A stretch of DNA of 64,000 nucleotides from Burkholderia lata (lineage in GTDB: Bacteria; Pseudomonadota; Gammaproteobacteria; Burkholderiales; Burkholderiaceae): the NCBI RefSeq assembly GCF_902499335.1, contig NZ_CABVQK010000005.1:310001-374000 (forward strand), written 5' to 3'. This document shows, piece after piece, positions 34,400-43,488 of this stretch (within the stretch, counting starts at the first letter, position 1; every line of letters begins with the position of its first letter). Position numbers and translations under genes: made by a program. A model generated the notes under the pieces. The model searched no databases, was not told the DNA's origin, and saw only the letters and a list, made by a program, of their open reading frames with translations.

Positions 34400-35212
34400 T
34401 CACCCTGGAAGCCGGTCGAGGAACGCCAGCATCGCCGCATTGAACCGCGCGGGTCGCTGCAGCGGCGCGAAATGGCTCACGCCGGGCAAGGTCGTCAGCG
34501 TCGCGCCCGGAATGGTGCGCGCCAGGTACGCCGCATGCTCGGGCCGGATGAATTCGTCGTGCTCGCCGAGCACGATCGTGACCGGCACGGCGATCGCCGC
34601 GAGATCCCGCGCGCTGTAATCCGGTTGCGTGCGCATCATTTCGCTGACCGCCGCGACAAAGTCGTCGAACTGGTCCGGCGTCGCGGACAGCGCTGCGTAG
34701 TCCTTGCGATGCCGCGCGAAGCAGCGGTCGAGCAGCGGGCCCGGCACGAACTCCTTCGTCCCGCCCGGATCCATATTGCACGCGAAGAAGAACACGCCGG
34801 CCGCACGTTCCGGCGCGCGATCGGCCAGCACGAGCGCGATGCACGCGCCGTCGCTCCAGCCGACGAAGCGCGCACGATCGACGTGCAGCGCGTCGAGGAC
34901 CGCGAGCACGTCCGACGCCATGCGTTCGTAGGAATACGGTTGGTCGTCGCGCGTGCTGCGGCCGTGGCCGCGGCTGTCGATCACGATCGCGCGGTAGCCG
35001 GCCGCGAGCAGCGCCGGCACCTGGTTGCCCCAGTTGCCGCCATGCCCGAGGCCGCCGTGCAGCAGCACGACCGCCGGGCCGCGGCCGAACGACGCGTGCC
35101 AGATGCGCGCGCCGTCGTGTTCCAGCCATCCTTGCTCATCGGCCGCCGGCAGCGGCGTGCCGCCTTGCGCGTCGAAGCGGGCGAGGTCGTCGTCGTCGAG
35201 TTCCGCATTCAT
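34400..35212 (-). CDS. Alpha/beta-fold hydrolase
   Basis: 270 residues, no signal peptide. The oxyanion-hole HGGLGHGGNW (52-61), nucleophile elbow G-W-S120-D-G, an aspartate in VLGEHDEFI near 217 and a histidine in PGVSHFAP near 247 form a complete triad. The fold and motifs match the AB_hydrolase_1 group of esterases, haloperoxidase-like and C-C hydrolases; the substrate cannot be inferred. It converges on the DUF4034 operon (45-base gap) and is preceded by an FlxA-like gene divergently oriented? No: the FlxA-like gene runs the same way, ending 70 bases upstream. Confidence 0.88.
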   Translation of the reverse strand: MNAELDDDDLARFDAQGGTPLPAADEQGWLEHDGARIWHASFGRGPAVVLLHGGLGHGGNWGNQVPALLAAGYRAIVIDSRGHGRSTRDDQPYSYERMASDVLAVLDALHVDRARFVGWSDGACIALVLADRAPERAAGVFFFACNMDPGGTKEFVPGPLLDRCFARHRKDYAALSATPDQFDDFVAAVSEMMRTQPDYSARDLAAIAVPVTIVLGEHDEFIRPEHAAYLARTIPGATLTTLPGVSHFAPLQRPARFNAAMLAFLDRLPG

Positions 35213-35282
35213 CGTTCAGCCGTCCTGTCGAGGGAGACGCGCTTGCGATTGTAATGCGTGCGGCAATCTCGGCCGTAACGGG

Positions 35283-35750
35283 TCAGGCCTGCGTCGACAC
35301 CAGCCCGCCCGCCTTCGAGCCGCCCGATTTCTCGAGCGCGGCCGCGAGTTGCGAGATCGCGGTCGAAAGCGCGCCCGAGATCGCACTGGCTTCCGCGCTC
35401 AGCGACTGCTGCTCGATCGCCGCCGCCGGGTCGTCCTTCGCGCGCTGGGCCGCACTGGCCATCTGCTGCTGCAGTGCCGCGAGTTGCTTCTGCAGCCGGT
35501 CGATCAGCGCCTTCAGTTGGCTGACCGCAGGGCTGTCCGACGACGCGCCCGATGCGCCGAGCGTTTCGCCGGTGGCGCCGGTCGAATCCTTCGTGCCCTT
35601 GGTGCCGGTCGCGTCAGTCGTGCTGGTCGTGCCATTGGTGCTCGTGGCATTCGTCGCGTCGCCGGTCGACGACGTCGCGGCGGGCTTGGTTGCGGTCGCA
35701 CTGCTGTCGGCCAGCGGGGATAGCGTGGTCGTGGAGAAGTCGATCTGCAT
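35283..35750 (-). CDS. FlxA-like coiled-coil protein
   Basis: 155 residues. A Ser/Thr/Gly-rich, low-complexity first half precedes a heptad-rich helix (SQLKALIDRLQKQLAALQQQ at about 78-97) and a second Ala/Ser-rich helix, the layout of FlxA-like proteins. FlxA is a flagellar class 3 gene product in E. coli, of unknown role. ATG at 35750 is the start; the frame is open to 35825, but without a convincing ribosome site. No flagellar gene adjoins and no FliA promoter with correct spacing was found upstream. Confidence 0.72.
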   Translation of the reverse strand: MQIDFSTTTLSPLADSSATATKPAATSSTGDATNATSTNGTTSTTDATGTKGTKDSTGATGETLGASGASSDSPAVSQLKALIDRLQKQLAALQQQMASAAQRAKDDPAAAIEQQSLSAEASAISGALSTAISQLAAALEKSGGSKAGGLVSTQA

Positions 35751-36153
35751 GATGTCGGTCCGTGTATTGGAATGGGTCGTGACGGAGTAAAAAGGGCCTT
35801 CCAGATTGTTTACGGCATTCGTCACACGAAACTTGAGTATCGGGGACGGACTGATTTAACCGAAGATCGCCGGGTTTTAGCAGCGAAAGGGCCAGATTGG
35901 CGGCACTGCGGCGCTGGTAAAATTGCGGCTTCGCCAGCGGGATTCGCGCGCGCCGGCCGCCTCCGGGCGCGAGCGCGCAACGCCGCCGGCCTCGACTCCC
36001 GCCCTTCCGGGCGCGGCACGCAACCCGTGCCGGCGCTACGGTCGCGGCCGCGCGGGTCGCCTTTTCCGTCCGCCTGCGTTTGCCGCTCGCCGATTCGAGC
36101 GGCGAACGCCGTGCGGCACGCGCTCACTTCATCACGCATTCGAGGAACACACG
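35751..36153. other. Gene-free stretch, 403 bases
   Basis: Between the FlxA-like gene (minus) and a small membrane peptide gene (plus). Must hold both promoters. The part at 35830-35930 is less GC-rich; the rest is GC-rich without supported ORFs. No repeat or hairpin of note was seen. Confidence 0.5.
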
Positions 36154-36288
36154 ATGGCCCGCATCGGCGCCTTCTGCATCACGACGTGGCTTGCCGCCGC
36201 GATTCTCTACTTCGGCCAGCACTCCGTCGCGATGATCGTATTGAGCGGTGTCGTCGTATTCGGCGGGTTCGACCTGCTGCGTCCATAA
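36154..36288 (+). CDS. Small single-span membrane protein (44 residues)
   Basis: ATG at 36154 is preceded by AGGA. The product is almost wholly hydrophobic: a short MARIGAF lead, one or two closely spaced membrane segments (TTWLAAAILYFGQ and AMIVLSGVVVFGGF) and a short RP tail. Small proteins of this type are common in Burkholderia and uncharacterised. It stands alone, 112 bases before the convergent end of the GH2 gene. Confidence 0.65.
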   Translation: MARIGAFCITTWLAAAILYFGQHSVAMIVLSGVVVFGGFDLLRP

Positions 36289-36400
36289 GCGCTGGCGAGT
36301 CACGGCAAGCCGGCCGGCATGAAACGAACGCCGCGTGCTTTCACCCGGCGCTTCACCGGCTCGCTCCCGCTTGCGCGGCGTCACGCGGCACACGCCACCG

Positions 36401-39289
36401 TCAGCACGCGCCGAACGTCGGCACCGCCGGATCGACCGCCAGCGCGCGCTCGTTGAACACGACCGGCACGCCGCCAAGCCCCAGCCGGCAGTTCGGGCGA
36501 TCGAGCCGCCACCCGTCGACGCGCAGCGCGACACGCGACACCGGCGCGCCGCTCGCATGCGGCAAGTCGATCGTGATCTGCCGCTTCCCGCCGGGTAAGA
36601 GATTCAGGTAGTTGTCGCTGTAGAACGCGGGCAGCACGCGCGCACCGGTCGACGGATCGAACACCTGCAGGTGCGTCATCAGCGCGACGGTGGCGCCGAT
36701 GTTGGCGACGTCGACCGTGATGCGCGTCGTCACGTCGTCGGCCTCGGCCGACGATGCGCGGATCGCGACGGCCGCGCCCGGCATCGTGTCGAGCGACGTG
36801 TACGCGTTGTCGCCCCCGTCGCGTTGCCGCCAGTAAACGTTCTCCGCAAGCGTATTGCCGCCCGAATCGGTCAGCGCAAGCGCGACGATGCACACGTCCG
36901 ACTTCGCGGCAGCCAGCGCCGACGCGAGGTTCGCCACCACGCGATACGACGCCTTCGCGACGCCGCCGACATCCGCGGCGGCCCGGCTGTTCAGCGTGCC
37001 GTCGAGGTTGTACACGCGCATCTCGACGCGGCCGGTGACGGCTGCCCCCGTGTGATTCGCGATCGTCACGTCGGCGGTATTCGCATCGAGAATCGCATTG
37101 ACGCGGCGGCACCCGTGCTGCACCGCGAAGAACGACGCATGCGCCTCGAGGTCGTGGCTGTACATCTGCCACACGAAGCTCGGCTGCGCGGGGTTCGTCA
37201 TCCACATGATCACGCCGGTGGCCGGCGACGTGATCTTCCCGGCCACCGGGCCGATCATCACGGCCGCGTTCGCCTCGTAGATCGAGCGGATGCATTCGTA
37301 GTTCATCATCTGCGCCTTGCGCACGAAATCCGCGAGATTCCGGATCGCGCCGTAGCGCAGCGCCGTCATCGCGATATAGCCGGCGCCGCCCTGCTTGCCG
37401 ACCGCCGGGTAGTACGCGCCGTTGCCGTTCATGTCGCGGTCGGCCCAGAAGTCGTCCGGGCATTCGTACGAGCCGGGCGGCAGCATCGATTCGACGAATT
37501 CGAGCGTCGGGATCGAATGCGAGCCGACCTCGTTGTGAAACGCGACCGACGTCGTGCCGTAGCCGCGGCTGAACGCGGCCTGCGGCGATGCCCAGTTGTA
37601 CGGGCCGCCGGACGAATAGCCGTTCACCGCGCCGGCACCCGTATCGCCGGCCGAACTCGTGAGGCACAGGCGCTGCGGGTCCAACTCGGCGACGAGCGCG
37701 TCGAGCCCCTTGACGAGTGCCGGCGGCGGCGACCCTTCGTTGCCGCCGCACCAGAGCAGGATCGACGGACGATGGCGGTTGCGTGCGATCACGTCGCGGA
37801 TGTCGTCGAGATCGCGCGGCACGTTGGCCGGGCCCGACCCGTCTCCTTCGGTCGAGAAGAAGAAGTCCTGCCAGACGAGGATCCCGTAGCGGTCGCATGC
37901 GTCGAAGAAATCGTCGCTCGTGCTCTGCCCGTTCCAGTTGCGGATCAGGTTGAGATTCGCGTCGCGATGGAGCCGCACCTGGTTGAACAGCCGTGCGCGC
38001 GGAATGCGCTTCAGCGCTTCGTCGAGCCCCCAGTTGCCGCCCATCACGAGGATCGGCAGGCCGTTGACGGTGATGCTCAACTGCTGGCCCATGCCGATGT
38101 CGCGCGCATATTCGATTCGACGCAGGCCGACGTTCAGCGTGCGCTCGTCCGAGCGCCTGCGCGCCACCTCGACACCGACCGTCACCGCGTAGAGATTCGG
38201 CTCGCCATACCCGTTCGGCCACCACAGGCGCGGCTGCCTGATCGACAGCGCCGCGATATCCGACGACGTGAGCGACACCTTCGTCGTCGTGCTCGATGCG
38301 GGAATCCGGATGTCGTGGCGGAACGGCGCACCGTTGCCGATGGTGCCGACGACGGTCGCGACGAGGTCCGCGCCGGAGCCGTTGTCCAGTTCGAGATCGA
38401 GCCGCAGCTCGGCGCGCGACAGGTCGGTGGACAGCGTGTGCGCGACGTTGATTGACGCGATACGCACCGCGCCGGTCGTGAACCAGGTCACCGGCTGCCA
38501 GATGCCGAGTTCGCGATCGGGAATCGTCGGCAGCCAGTCCCAGCCCGCCGAGCAGAAGAACGTCGGCCCGTTCTTCAGCGTGACGCCGGTCGGCCCGCCG
38601 TTGCGTCCGCCGCGCGTGACGCCGCTCTTGTAGCTCGGCAGCAGCGGCCCTTCCGAGAAATCCAGCCTGACGACGCGCACCGCGAGACTGGCCGCGCCGC
38701 CCGCCTGCGGCACGAGCCGCGAGATGTCGAACGCGCCCTGCTTGAACGCGCCCTCCAGCCTGCCGACGAGCGCACCGTTCAGCCAGACCTCGGCGCAGTA
38801 ATTGACGCCGCCGAAACGCAGCCACAGCCGCTGCCCCGGCTGCCTTGCCGGCGCCGCGAAGGTCGTCCGGTACCAGTAGTCGGTGTCCTTCAGCGTATCG
38901 GGAACGGTGTCGGTGACGATGCGGCCGTAGAACGGATCGGGATACTTGCCGTTGACGATCATGCTGTTCAGCACGGTGCCGGGCACCGTCGCCGGCGCCA
39001 TGCCCGTCACGCCGGCCGCGCCCGACAGTTGCGCCCCGCCGGCGCCCGACAGGCTGCTCGCTGGTGCGAACGTCCAGTTCGCGGCGAGTTCCTGCGCGGC
39101 CAGCAGGCTGTGCTCGGGGTCGCTCGGCACGCCCGGCACGGTGGGCGTGACCGTTGCGGGGCCGTCTGCGCCCGGCGTGCCGGCGGCGCCCGAAACAGGA
39201 TCGATATCGCCATTGCAGCCAGCAAGCCAGCCCGTGCCGACGAATGCGGCGCTGTAAGACAGGAATTTCCGGCGCGCTTTCGATTTCAT
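36401..39289 (-). CDS. GH2-family beta-mannosidase/exo-beta-glucosaminidase-type lipoprotein
   Basis: 962 residues, lipoprotein signal with lipobox LAGC near 22-25. Domain order of glycoside hydrolase family 2: jelly-roll sugar-binding (about 65-250), Ig-like (about 255-380), TIM barrel (about 390-700), C-terminal beta domains. Acid/base Glu is in WCGGNEGSPP near 517, nucleophile Glu in FHNEVGSHS near 586. The architecture is nearest the exo-beta-D-glucosaminidase/beta-mannosidase branch (WNGQSTSDDFFDACDRYGI pattern with core FFDACDRYGI). ATG at 39289 has GGAG upstream. It follows the GH92 gene by 70 bases. The pair would remove alpha- then beta-linked mannose (or glucosamine) from a mannan or N-glycan-like substrate at the cell surface. 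Confidence 0.88.
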   Translation of the reverse strand: MKSKARRKFLSYSAAFVGTGWLAGCNGDIDPVSGAAGTPGADGPATVTPTVPGVPSDPEHSLLAAQELAANWTFAPASSLSGAGGAQLSGAAGVTGMAPATVPGTVLNSMIVNGKYPDPFYGRIVTDTVPDTLKDTDYWYRTTFAAPARQPGQRLWLRFGGVNYCAEVWLNGALVGRLEGAFKQGAFDISRLVPQAGGAASLAVRVVRLDFSEGPLLPSYKSGVTRGGRNGGPTGVTLKNGPTFFCSAGWDWLPTIPDRELGIWQPVTWFTTGAVRIASINVAHTLSTDLSRAELRLDLELDNGSGADLVATVVGTIGNGAPFRHDIRIPASSTTTKVSLTSSDIAALSIRQPRLWWPNGYGEPNLYAVTVGVEVARRRSDERTLNVGLRRIEYARDIGMGQQLSITVNGLPILVMGGNWGLDEALKRIPRARLFNQVRLHRDANLNLIRNWNGQSTSDDFFDACDRYGILVWQDFFFSTEGDGSGPANVPRDLDDIRDVIARNRHRPSILLWCGGNEGSPPPALVKGLDALVAELDPQRLCLTSSAGDTGAGAVNGYSSGGPYNWASPQAAFSRGYGTTSVAFHNEVGSHSIPTLEFVESMLPPGSYECPDDFWADRDMNGNGAYYPAVGKQGGAGYIAMTALRYGAIRNLADFVRKAQMMNYECIRSIYEANAAVMIGPVAGKITSPATGVIMWMTNPAQPSFVWQMYSHDLEAHASFFAVQHGCRRVNAILDANTADVTIANHTGAAVTGRVEMRVYNLDGTLNSRAAADVGGVAKASYRVVANLASALAAAKSDVCIVALALTDSGGNTLAENVYWRQRDGGDNAYTSLDTMPGAAVAIRASSAEADDVTTRITVDVANIGATVALMTHLQVFDPSTGARVLPAFYSDNYLNLLPGGKRQITIDLPHASGAPVSRVALRVDGWRLDRPNCRLGLGGVPVVFNERALAVDPAVPTFGAC

Positions 39290-39359
39290 CTTGTCGTTCT
39301 CCCGGATGACGTCGTCTCGACGGGCGCGCAGGGTGCCCCCTGCGCACGCCCGCCTGCGT

Positions 39360-42032
39360 TTATCGCGCGCCGGCCTGGCGCATGCGCATCGCGGCTGACG
39401 ACCCGCCAGCCGTCATCTGCGTGTAGTCCGCGTTCGGCCCGGACGGCGGCGTCAGGTTGTCGGCGGCCGCCCATTGCGTCGGCGTCGCGGACAGCGCGTA
39501 GTTCATCGTGCCGCCGTTGGCGATCTTGCCCAGCGGCAGCCATGAACCCGCGTAGTCCGCACCGTTCACCTTCAGCGCCTTGACATACGCAAACGACGGG
39601 CGCCCCGAGCTATCCATCGCGACCTGCTTGTCGCTTTCGAGCCGCAGCGTCTTGCCGTTGCCGAACCAGACGGTGATCCCGCTGAACTGCGGCGTGGACA
39701 GCGCGAGCCCTGCCTCCGACGGAATGACCGGGAACATGCCGAGCGCCGCCCACACGTACCAGCTCGATGTCGCGCCCATGTCGTCGTTGCCCGGCAGCCC
39801 GTCGCGGGAGGTTGTGAACGACTTCGACATGATGATCGGGAGAACGTACTGCGCGCCGCTCGGTTGCCCCGCCCAGTTGTACCCCCACGGCGACTGGAAC
39901 GACGGTTCGTTGCCGATGTACAGGTTGTTCGACGATTCGCCGCCGTTCAGGTCGCTGGAGTCCGGCACGGTCGAGAACGGCGTCGTGATCGCGAACAGGT
40001 TGTTCAGCCGCGTGACGGCCGCCTGCTTGCCGCCGGCCGCGTCGATCAGCGCGCTCCAGTCCTGCGCGAAGGTCCAGAAGTAGTTCGGTTCCGTCGATTC
40101 GTGGAACGAACCCTGCACGAGCATGCCCAGCGTGCCGGGCGCCGAGCCGGCCGGCGGCGCGTTACGCGCGGCAATCACCTTGTTCGTGTAGTCGAAGATG
40201 TTGCGCCACCACCCGGCGCGCGTGTACAGCGTGCCGATGTTGTCGGCCGTCACGCCGACCGACGGCGCGTTCAGCACGCTGGCGGGCAGCGCCTGCAGGA
40301 ACGCGGCCGCGGAACGGTCGCTCAGCACGCGCTCGATGGTCGCCGACGACGAATGACCGTCGTCGCTCTGCGACAGGTAGTGGGCCGTCAGGAAGTTGGC
40401 GAGCCCTGCCGCGCTCGTGCGGTCGTTGCACGCGCTGGACGGATCGAACACGGACTGCTTCGTCAGGCGGGCAGCCGACACCAGGTCGAAATCGGTCGCG
40501 CCGAACTTGTACGCGCCGGCAATCACGTTCAGCGCGTTGTCGCCCGCCATCGGCGTCGAGTCGTCGCTGCCGTCGACCCAGTGCGGGAACGCGCCGCACT
40601 GCAACGCGTCGACGACGAGCGACTGCATCATGTCGCTCGATTCCTTCGGTGCGAGCAGCGCCAGCAACTGCGCCTGCGACCGGTAGGTATCCCACAGCGA
40701 GAAGCCCGTGTAGTGGTTGCCCGCGCCGCCCTGCGATCCATCGGCGCGCCGGAACGCATAGTCGCCGACCTTGGCCGTCGCGCGCGACGGAATGGTGCCG
40801 GTCTGGTCGACCGACTTCGGGTAGCTGCCATCCGCGCTCCTCGGCTGGCGCATGCTGCGGAATTCGCCGTTCGTGTCGCTGTACAGCGTCGGCGTGCCGA
40901 ACACGCGATAGAGCGCGGTATAAAACTTCGTGAGATTCGCCTTCTGCGTCGCGTCCAGCGATGCGGGCGTTGCAGCCTGGTCGATCTGGATCGTGTTGAG
41001 CCGGTCGTTCCACAGGCCGGACGCGTTCTTGCGTGCGTCGTCGAACGCGACCTTCTCGCCTTCGGCCTTCAAGTTGGCCTGCGCATTCTGGACGCTGACG
41101 GACGAGACCCCGACTTTCACGGTGACGGTCCGGTCTGAGTCGGTCAGGTCGAACTGCAGTGTCGCCGCGCCGTTGCTGGCGGTATTCACCGCCGATGTGC
41201 CCGCCTGCTTGCGCAGCGGCTTGTCGAAGGTCGCGTAGAAATACACGGGCGCATTCCACACCGTACCGTACGGCGTGCAGAACGCGGGCGCCACCGCCTG
41301 CCCGCTCATCGACTTGCCGTCGCTCGCGAGCGCCAGCGCGACGTTGTTCGCGGTGACCTTCGTGGCACCCGAATCGCTGTTGCCGTTCAGCTTCGCGTCG
41401 ATCGAGAAGAAGCCCTTGTCCTTGTTCGTATAGGTAAAGCGCGCGATGCCGGCGCGCGCGGTCGCGCTCAACTCCGTCACGATGCCGTTCGCGAGGCGGA
41501 CCTTGTAGTACCCGGGCTCTGCCGTTTCATCCGCGTAGCTGTACCCGATGCCGATCGGCCGGCCGCCCGATGCGACGGCCGTCGCCGCATCGGTCGGCAG
41601 CATCGCGACCGTGCCCTGCCCAGGGCACCCGACACCGCTCAGGTGCGTCACGCTGAAGAAGTCGATCGTGCCGCCGGACCCGCCCGACGACAGGTAGCCG
41701 CCCGAGCCGTTGAAGTTGTAGCGCGGCGTGTTCGGCCCGAAATTCACCATGCCGAACGGCACCATCGCGCCCGGGCTCACGTTACCCGCGTAGCCGGAAT
41801 CCGAGTTGACCTGCGTGCCGATGAGTGGATTGACGAACTGGGTCAACGCCATGTTGATGCGCTTCGGCGGGGCCGGCTGATCCGGCTGGGACGGTTGCGA
41901 CGGCCCCGAGGTCGACGGCGTGTCTCCCGCGCCGTTGCTGGCCGTCTTCACACCGTTCACGTCGTCGCCGCCGCACGCGGCCAGTGCCGCGCAAGTCATC
42001 GCGGCGACGAGCAAGAGTCGTGGATTTTTCAT
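39360..42032 (-). CDS. GH92 alpha-mannosidase lipoprotein
   Basis: 890 residues with lipobox LAAC near 16-19, then a Ser/Pro/Gln-rich linker. Family GH92 enzymes are calcium-dependent exo-alpha-mannosidases. Signature blocks are present: VNPLIGT near 66-72, GNVSPGAMVPFGMV, FSVTHLSGVGCPG, YTGFSLWDTYRSQ, FHESTEPNYFW near 640 and the diagnostic GNDDMGATSSWYVWAALG near 745-762 (core GNDDMGATSSW). It is the first gene of a two-gene operon with the GH2 enzyme; no transporter or SusCD pair accompanies them. The start at 42032 has no good ribosome site; frame and signal peptide support it. A 16-bp imperfect palindrome lies about 290 bases upstream. Confidence 0.93.
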   Translation of the reverse strand: MKNPRLLLVAAMTCAALAACGGDDVNGVKTASNGAGDTPSTSGPSQPSQPDQPAPPKRINMALTQFVNPLIGTQVNSDSGYAGNVSPGAMVPFGMVNFGPNTPRYNFNGSGGYLSSGGSGGTIDFFSVTHLSGVGCPGQGTVAMLPTDAATAVASGGRPIGIGYSYADETAEPGYYKVRLANGIVTELSATARAGIARFTYTNKDKGFFSIDAKLNGNSDSGATKVTANNVALALASDGKSMSGQAVAPAFCTPYGTVWNAPVYFYATFDKPLRKQAGTSAVNTASNGAATLQFDLTDSDRTVTVKVGVSSVSVQNAQANLKAEGEKVAFDDARKNASGLWNDRLNTIQIDQAATPASLDATQKANLTKFYTALYRVFGTPTLYSDTNGEFRSMRQPRSADGSYPKSVDQTGTIPSRATAKVGDYAFRRADGSQGGAGNHYTGFSLWDTYRSQAQLLALLAPKESSDMMQSLVVDALQCGAFPHWVDGSDDSTPMAGDNALNVIAGAYKFGATDFDLVSAARLTKQSVFDPSSACNDRTSAAGLANFLTAHYLSQSDDGHSSSATIERVLSDRSAAAFLQALPASVLNAPSVGVTADNIGTLYTRAGWWRNIFDYTNKVIAARNAPPAGSAPGTLGMLVQGSFHESTEPNYFWTFAQDWSALIDAAGGKQAAVTRLNNLFAITTPFSTVPDSSDLNGGESSNNLYIGNEPSFQSPWGYNWAGQPSGAQYVLPIIMSKSFTTSRDGLPGNDDMGATSSWYVWAALGMFPVIPSEAGLALSTPQFSGITVWFGNGKTLRLESDKQVAMDSSGRPSFAYVKALKVNGADYAGSWLPLGKIANGGTMNYALSATPTQWAAADNLTPPSGPNADYTQMTAGGSSAAMRMRQAGAR

Positions 42033-42322
42033 TTTTTCGATTAGTACCGTTAATTAAAACGATTGATCCGGCGCCGACGATCATCCGGCACGCCGCCTCG
42101 CTTGCGGCCTTGCGCGGCACATCGATGCCGCGCGGCGTGACGTCGGCTGGTCTCCCCAAGCGACGCCGCGCCGACTTTCACATGCGAATACCCGGCGACG
42201 ATCGTTGCCGCCACAACCGTCGCCTCCACCGCCCTGTCTCCGGGAACGTCACATCCTTCCCAGGGGCTTACAGTGCCGCAACGGCTGTTTATTCACCACA
42301 AGAAGTTTCCCGAATTTTCAGC

Positions 42323-42338
42323 TTGTTTAACTAAACAA
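42323..42338. promoter_or_regulatory. Inverted repeat TTGTTTA-AC-TAAACAA
   Basis: Seven-base arms with two-base spacer in the AT-rich stretch upstream of the GH92 gene. The arrangement suits a LacI/ROK or similar sugar-responsive regulator, but no regulator gene adjoins. The 42033-42440 interval otherwise holds no supported gene. Confidence 0.35.
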
Positions 42339-42440
42339 ATGAGAATGATGTGCGCTGCTGCACAGAACGTCGCGCGTTTTCAGCGCAGCACTCGCGTAGC
42401 GCCGAGGGAACGGAAAGGGCAAGCACCGTGTTGACTGACC

Positions 42441-42518
42441 CGCCGGCGCCGCTTTCGGTAATGTCCGTATTCGGCGATCCCGTCAGGTTCAACGACGCGC
42501 CCGACTGAACGTCGAAAA
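42441..42518 (-). repeat. Copy A of a short coding repeat (RTX-adhesin-like fragment)
   Basis: About 78 bases that match copy B at 46174-46249, same orientation, roughly 80% identical by eye. On the minus strand it reads FDVQSGASLNLTGSPNTDI followed by TESGAGGSVNTV. The pattern of Ser/Thr/Asn/Gly with alternating hydrophobics resembles beta-solenoid adhesin repeats. There is no ribosome site or start; upstream residues do not match copy B, so this is an isolated fragment. The 42519-42852 interval has no supported gene. Confidence 0.65.
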
Positions 42519-42852
42519 TAGCTATCAGGCGATGAGAAGCGCAACTCAGACGCTTGAACAAAGTGAATCGCCGCTCGAACTGGCCGGGCATTCCCATTCT
42601 GCGGCACAGAAGCGATATCGGATCGGCGTTGGGAATACTCTCGAACTACCGAGTGCTCACCCCGCGCTGGCTAATGCGAAAAAGCAGCGGATGCAGTCAC
42701 ATGCTGATTGGCGATCGGCATGACTTCAGCCCGCAGGCAAACTCGGACAACTCGGGATTTGGCGATCGGATCATTCAGAACAATCCTCAATAGACGGGAT
42801 TTCTAACGTAACCGCAAGACCAGTACCGCCATCGCCATTACGGTGACTTGCG

Positions 42853-43473
42853 ATGCTTCATCGCGTATTCATCGATAGCAGTTACAATCAACACGATCGA
42901 AACGACGACAGTGTAGTGTTGGTATATCTGAATCCTTCTTGTAGCAAGTTTTGCACTCGAGTTCCCACCAATTACCAATCAATTGAAAATAATTCGGCCG
43001 GATTTACATTAAATACACTCACAGTCTCAGATAATCCGAGCGCGGGCGACAAAACAGTTGCAGTTATTTCGAGTAGGAAACGGCGTCAATTGCAGGCACA
43101 TCCCGTTCCAAGTGCAAGCAGCCACAGCCACTCGCTGCGACCCGACGTGCAGCATGACGTCGAAGCGGCGCGGTCGGCCGGATTTGACATGCCGGACGCG
43201 GCGCACGAATGGAAAACGCTCGATGATACGGCCGTCTTCATTGGCGCGATCAATCTCGTGATTGCAGCCTGTAGGTCTGTCGCACACCTGAGCGGTGCGC
43301 CCGGCCAGTTCACTTGGGTGCAGCTCGATGCGAATCCGCACTGGGTGCGGCAGCGCGACCGGTGCGACAGTCCGTTCTATCCGAGCGCGTCAATGTACAG
43401 GCAGCCGACGTTCGCCAACTGGCGGCCCGTGTTCGACGAAGCGGCAGCGAAGCTCCGCGATCTTGGCACCTGA
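42853..43473 (+). pseudogene. C-terminal fragment of a TPR-type (GT9/GT41-like) glycosyltransferase
   Basis: Only the last 90-100 residues (from about 43183) are recognisable: LDDTAVFIGAINLVIAACRSVAHLSGA, WVQLDANPHWV, DSPFYPSASMYRQPTFANW, where the blocks DTA-xx-NLVI-xx-SVAHLxGA and DSP-YPSA-xFRQP are the ending of the TPR-fused, heptosyltransferase-like glycosyltransferases common in beta-proteobacteria. The preceding 110 residues are low-complexity and do not fit the family, and the TPR part is missing. The frame is open from 42853 with no clear ribosome site. Located 15 bases before an intact glycosyltransferase gene. In usual members the I-S-V-D-T-A-V-A-H motif has D where this has A-C-R-S, another sign of decay. 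Confidence 0.65.
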
Positions 43474-43488
43474 AACGGAAACCACATC

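Noticed and set aside
35800..35880. Possible FliA promoter upstream of the FlxA-like gene (TAAA and CCGATAC)
   Set aside because: Spacing between the two elements is about four bases short of the consensus, so it is not supported.
42331..42597. 88-residue minus-strand frame containing repeat copy A
   Set aside because: Only the middle 25-30 residues match copy B; no ribosome site or conserved start, so annotated as a repeat fragment rather than a gene.
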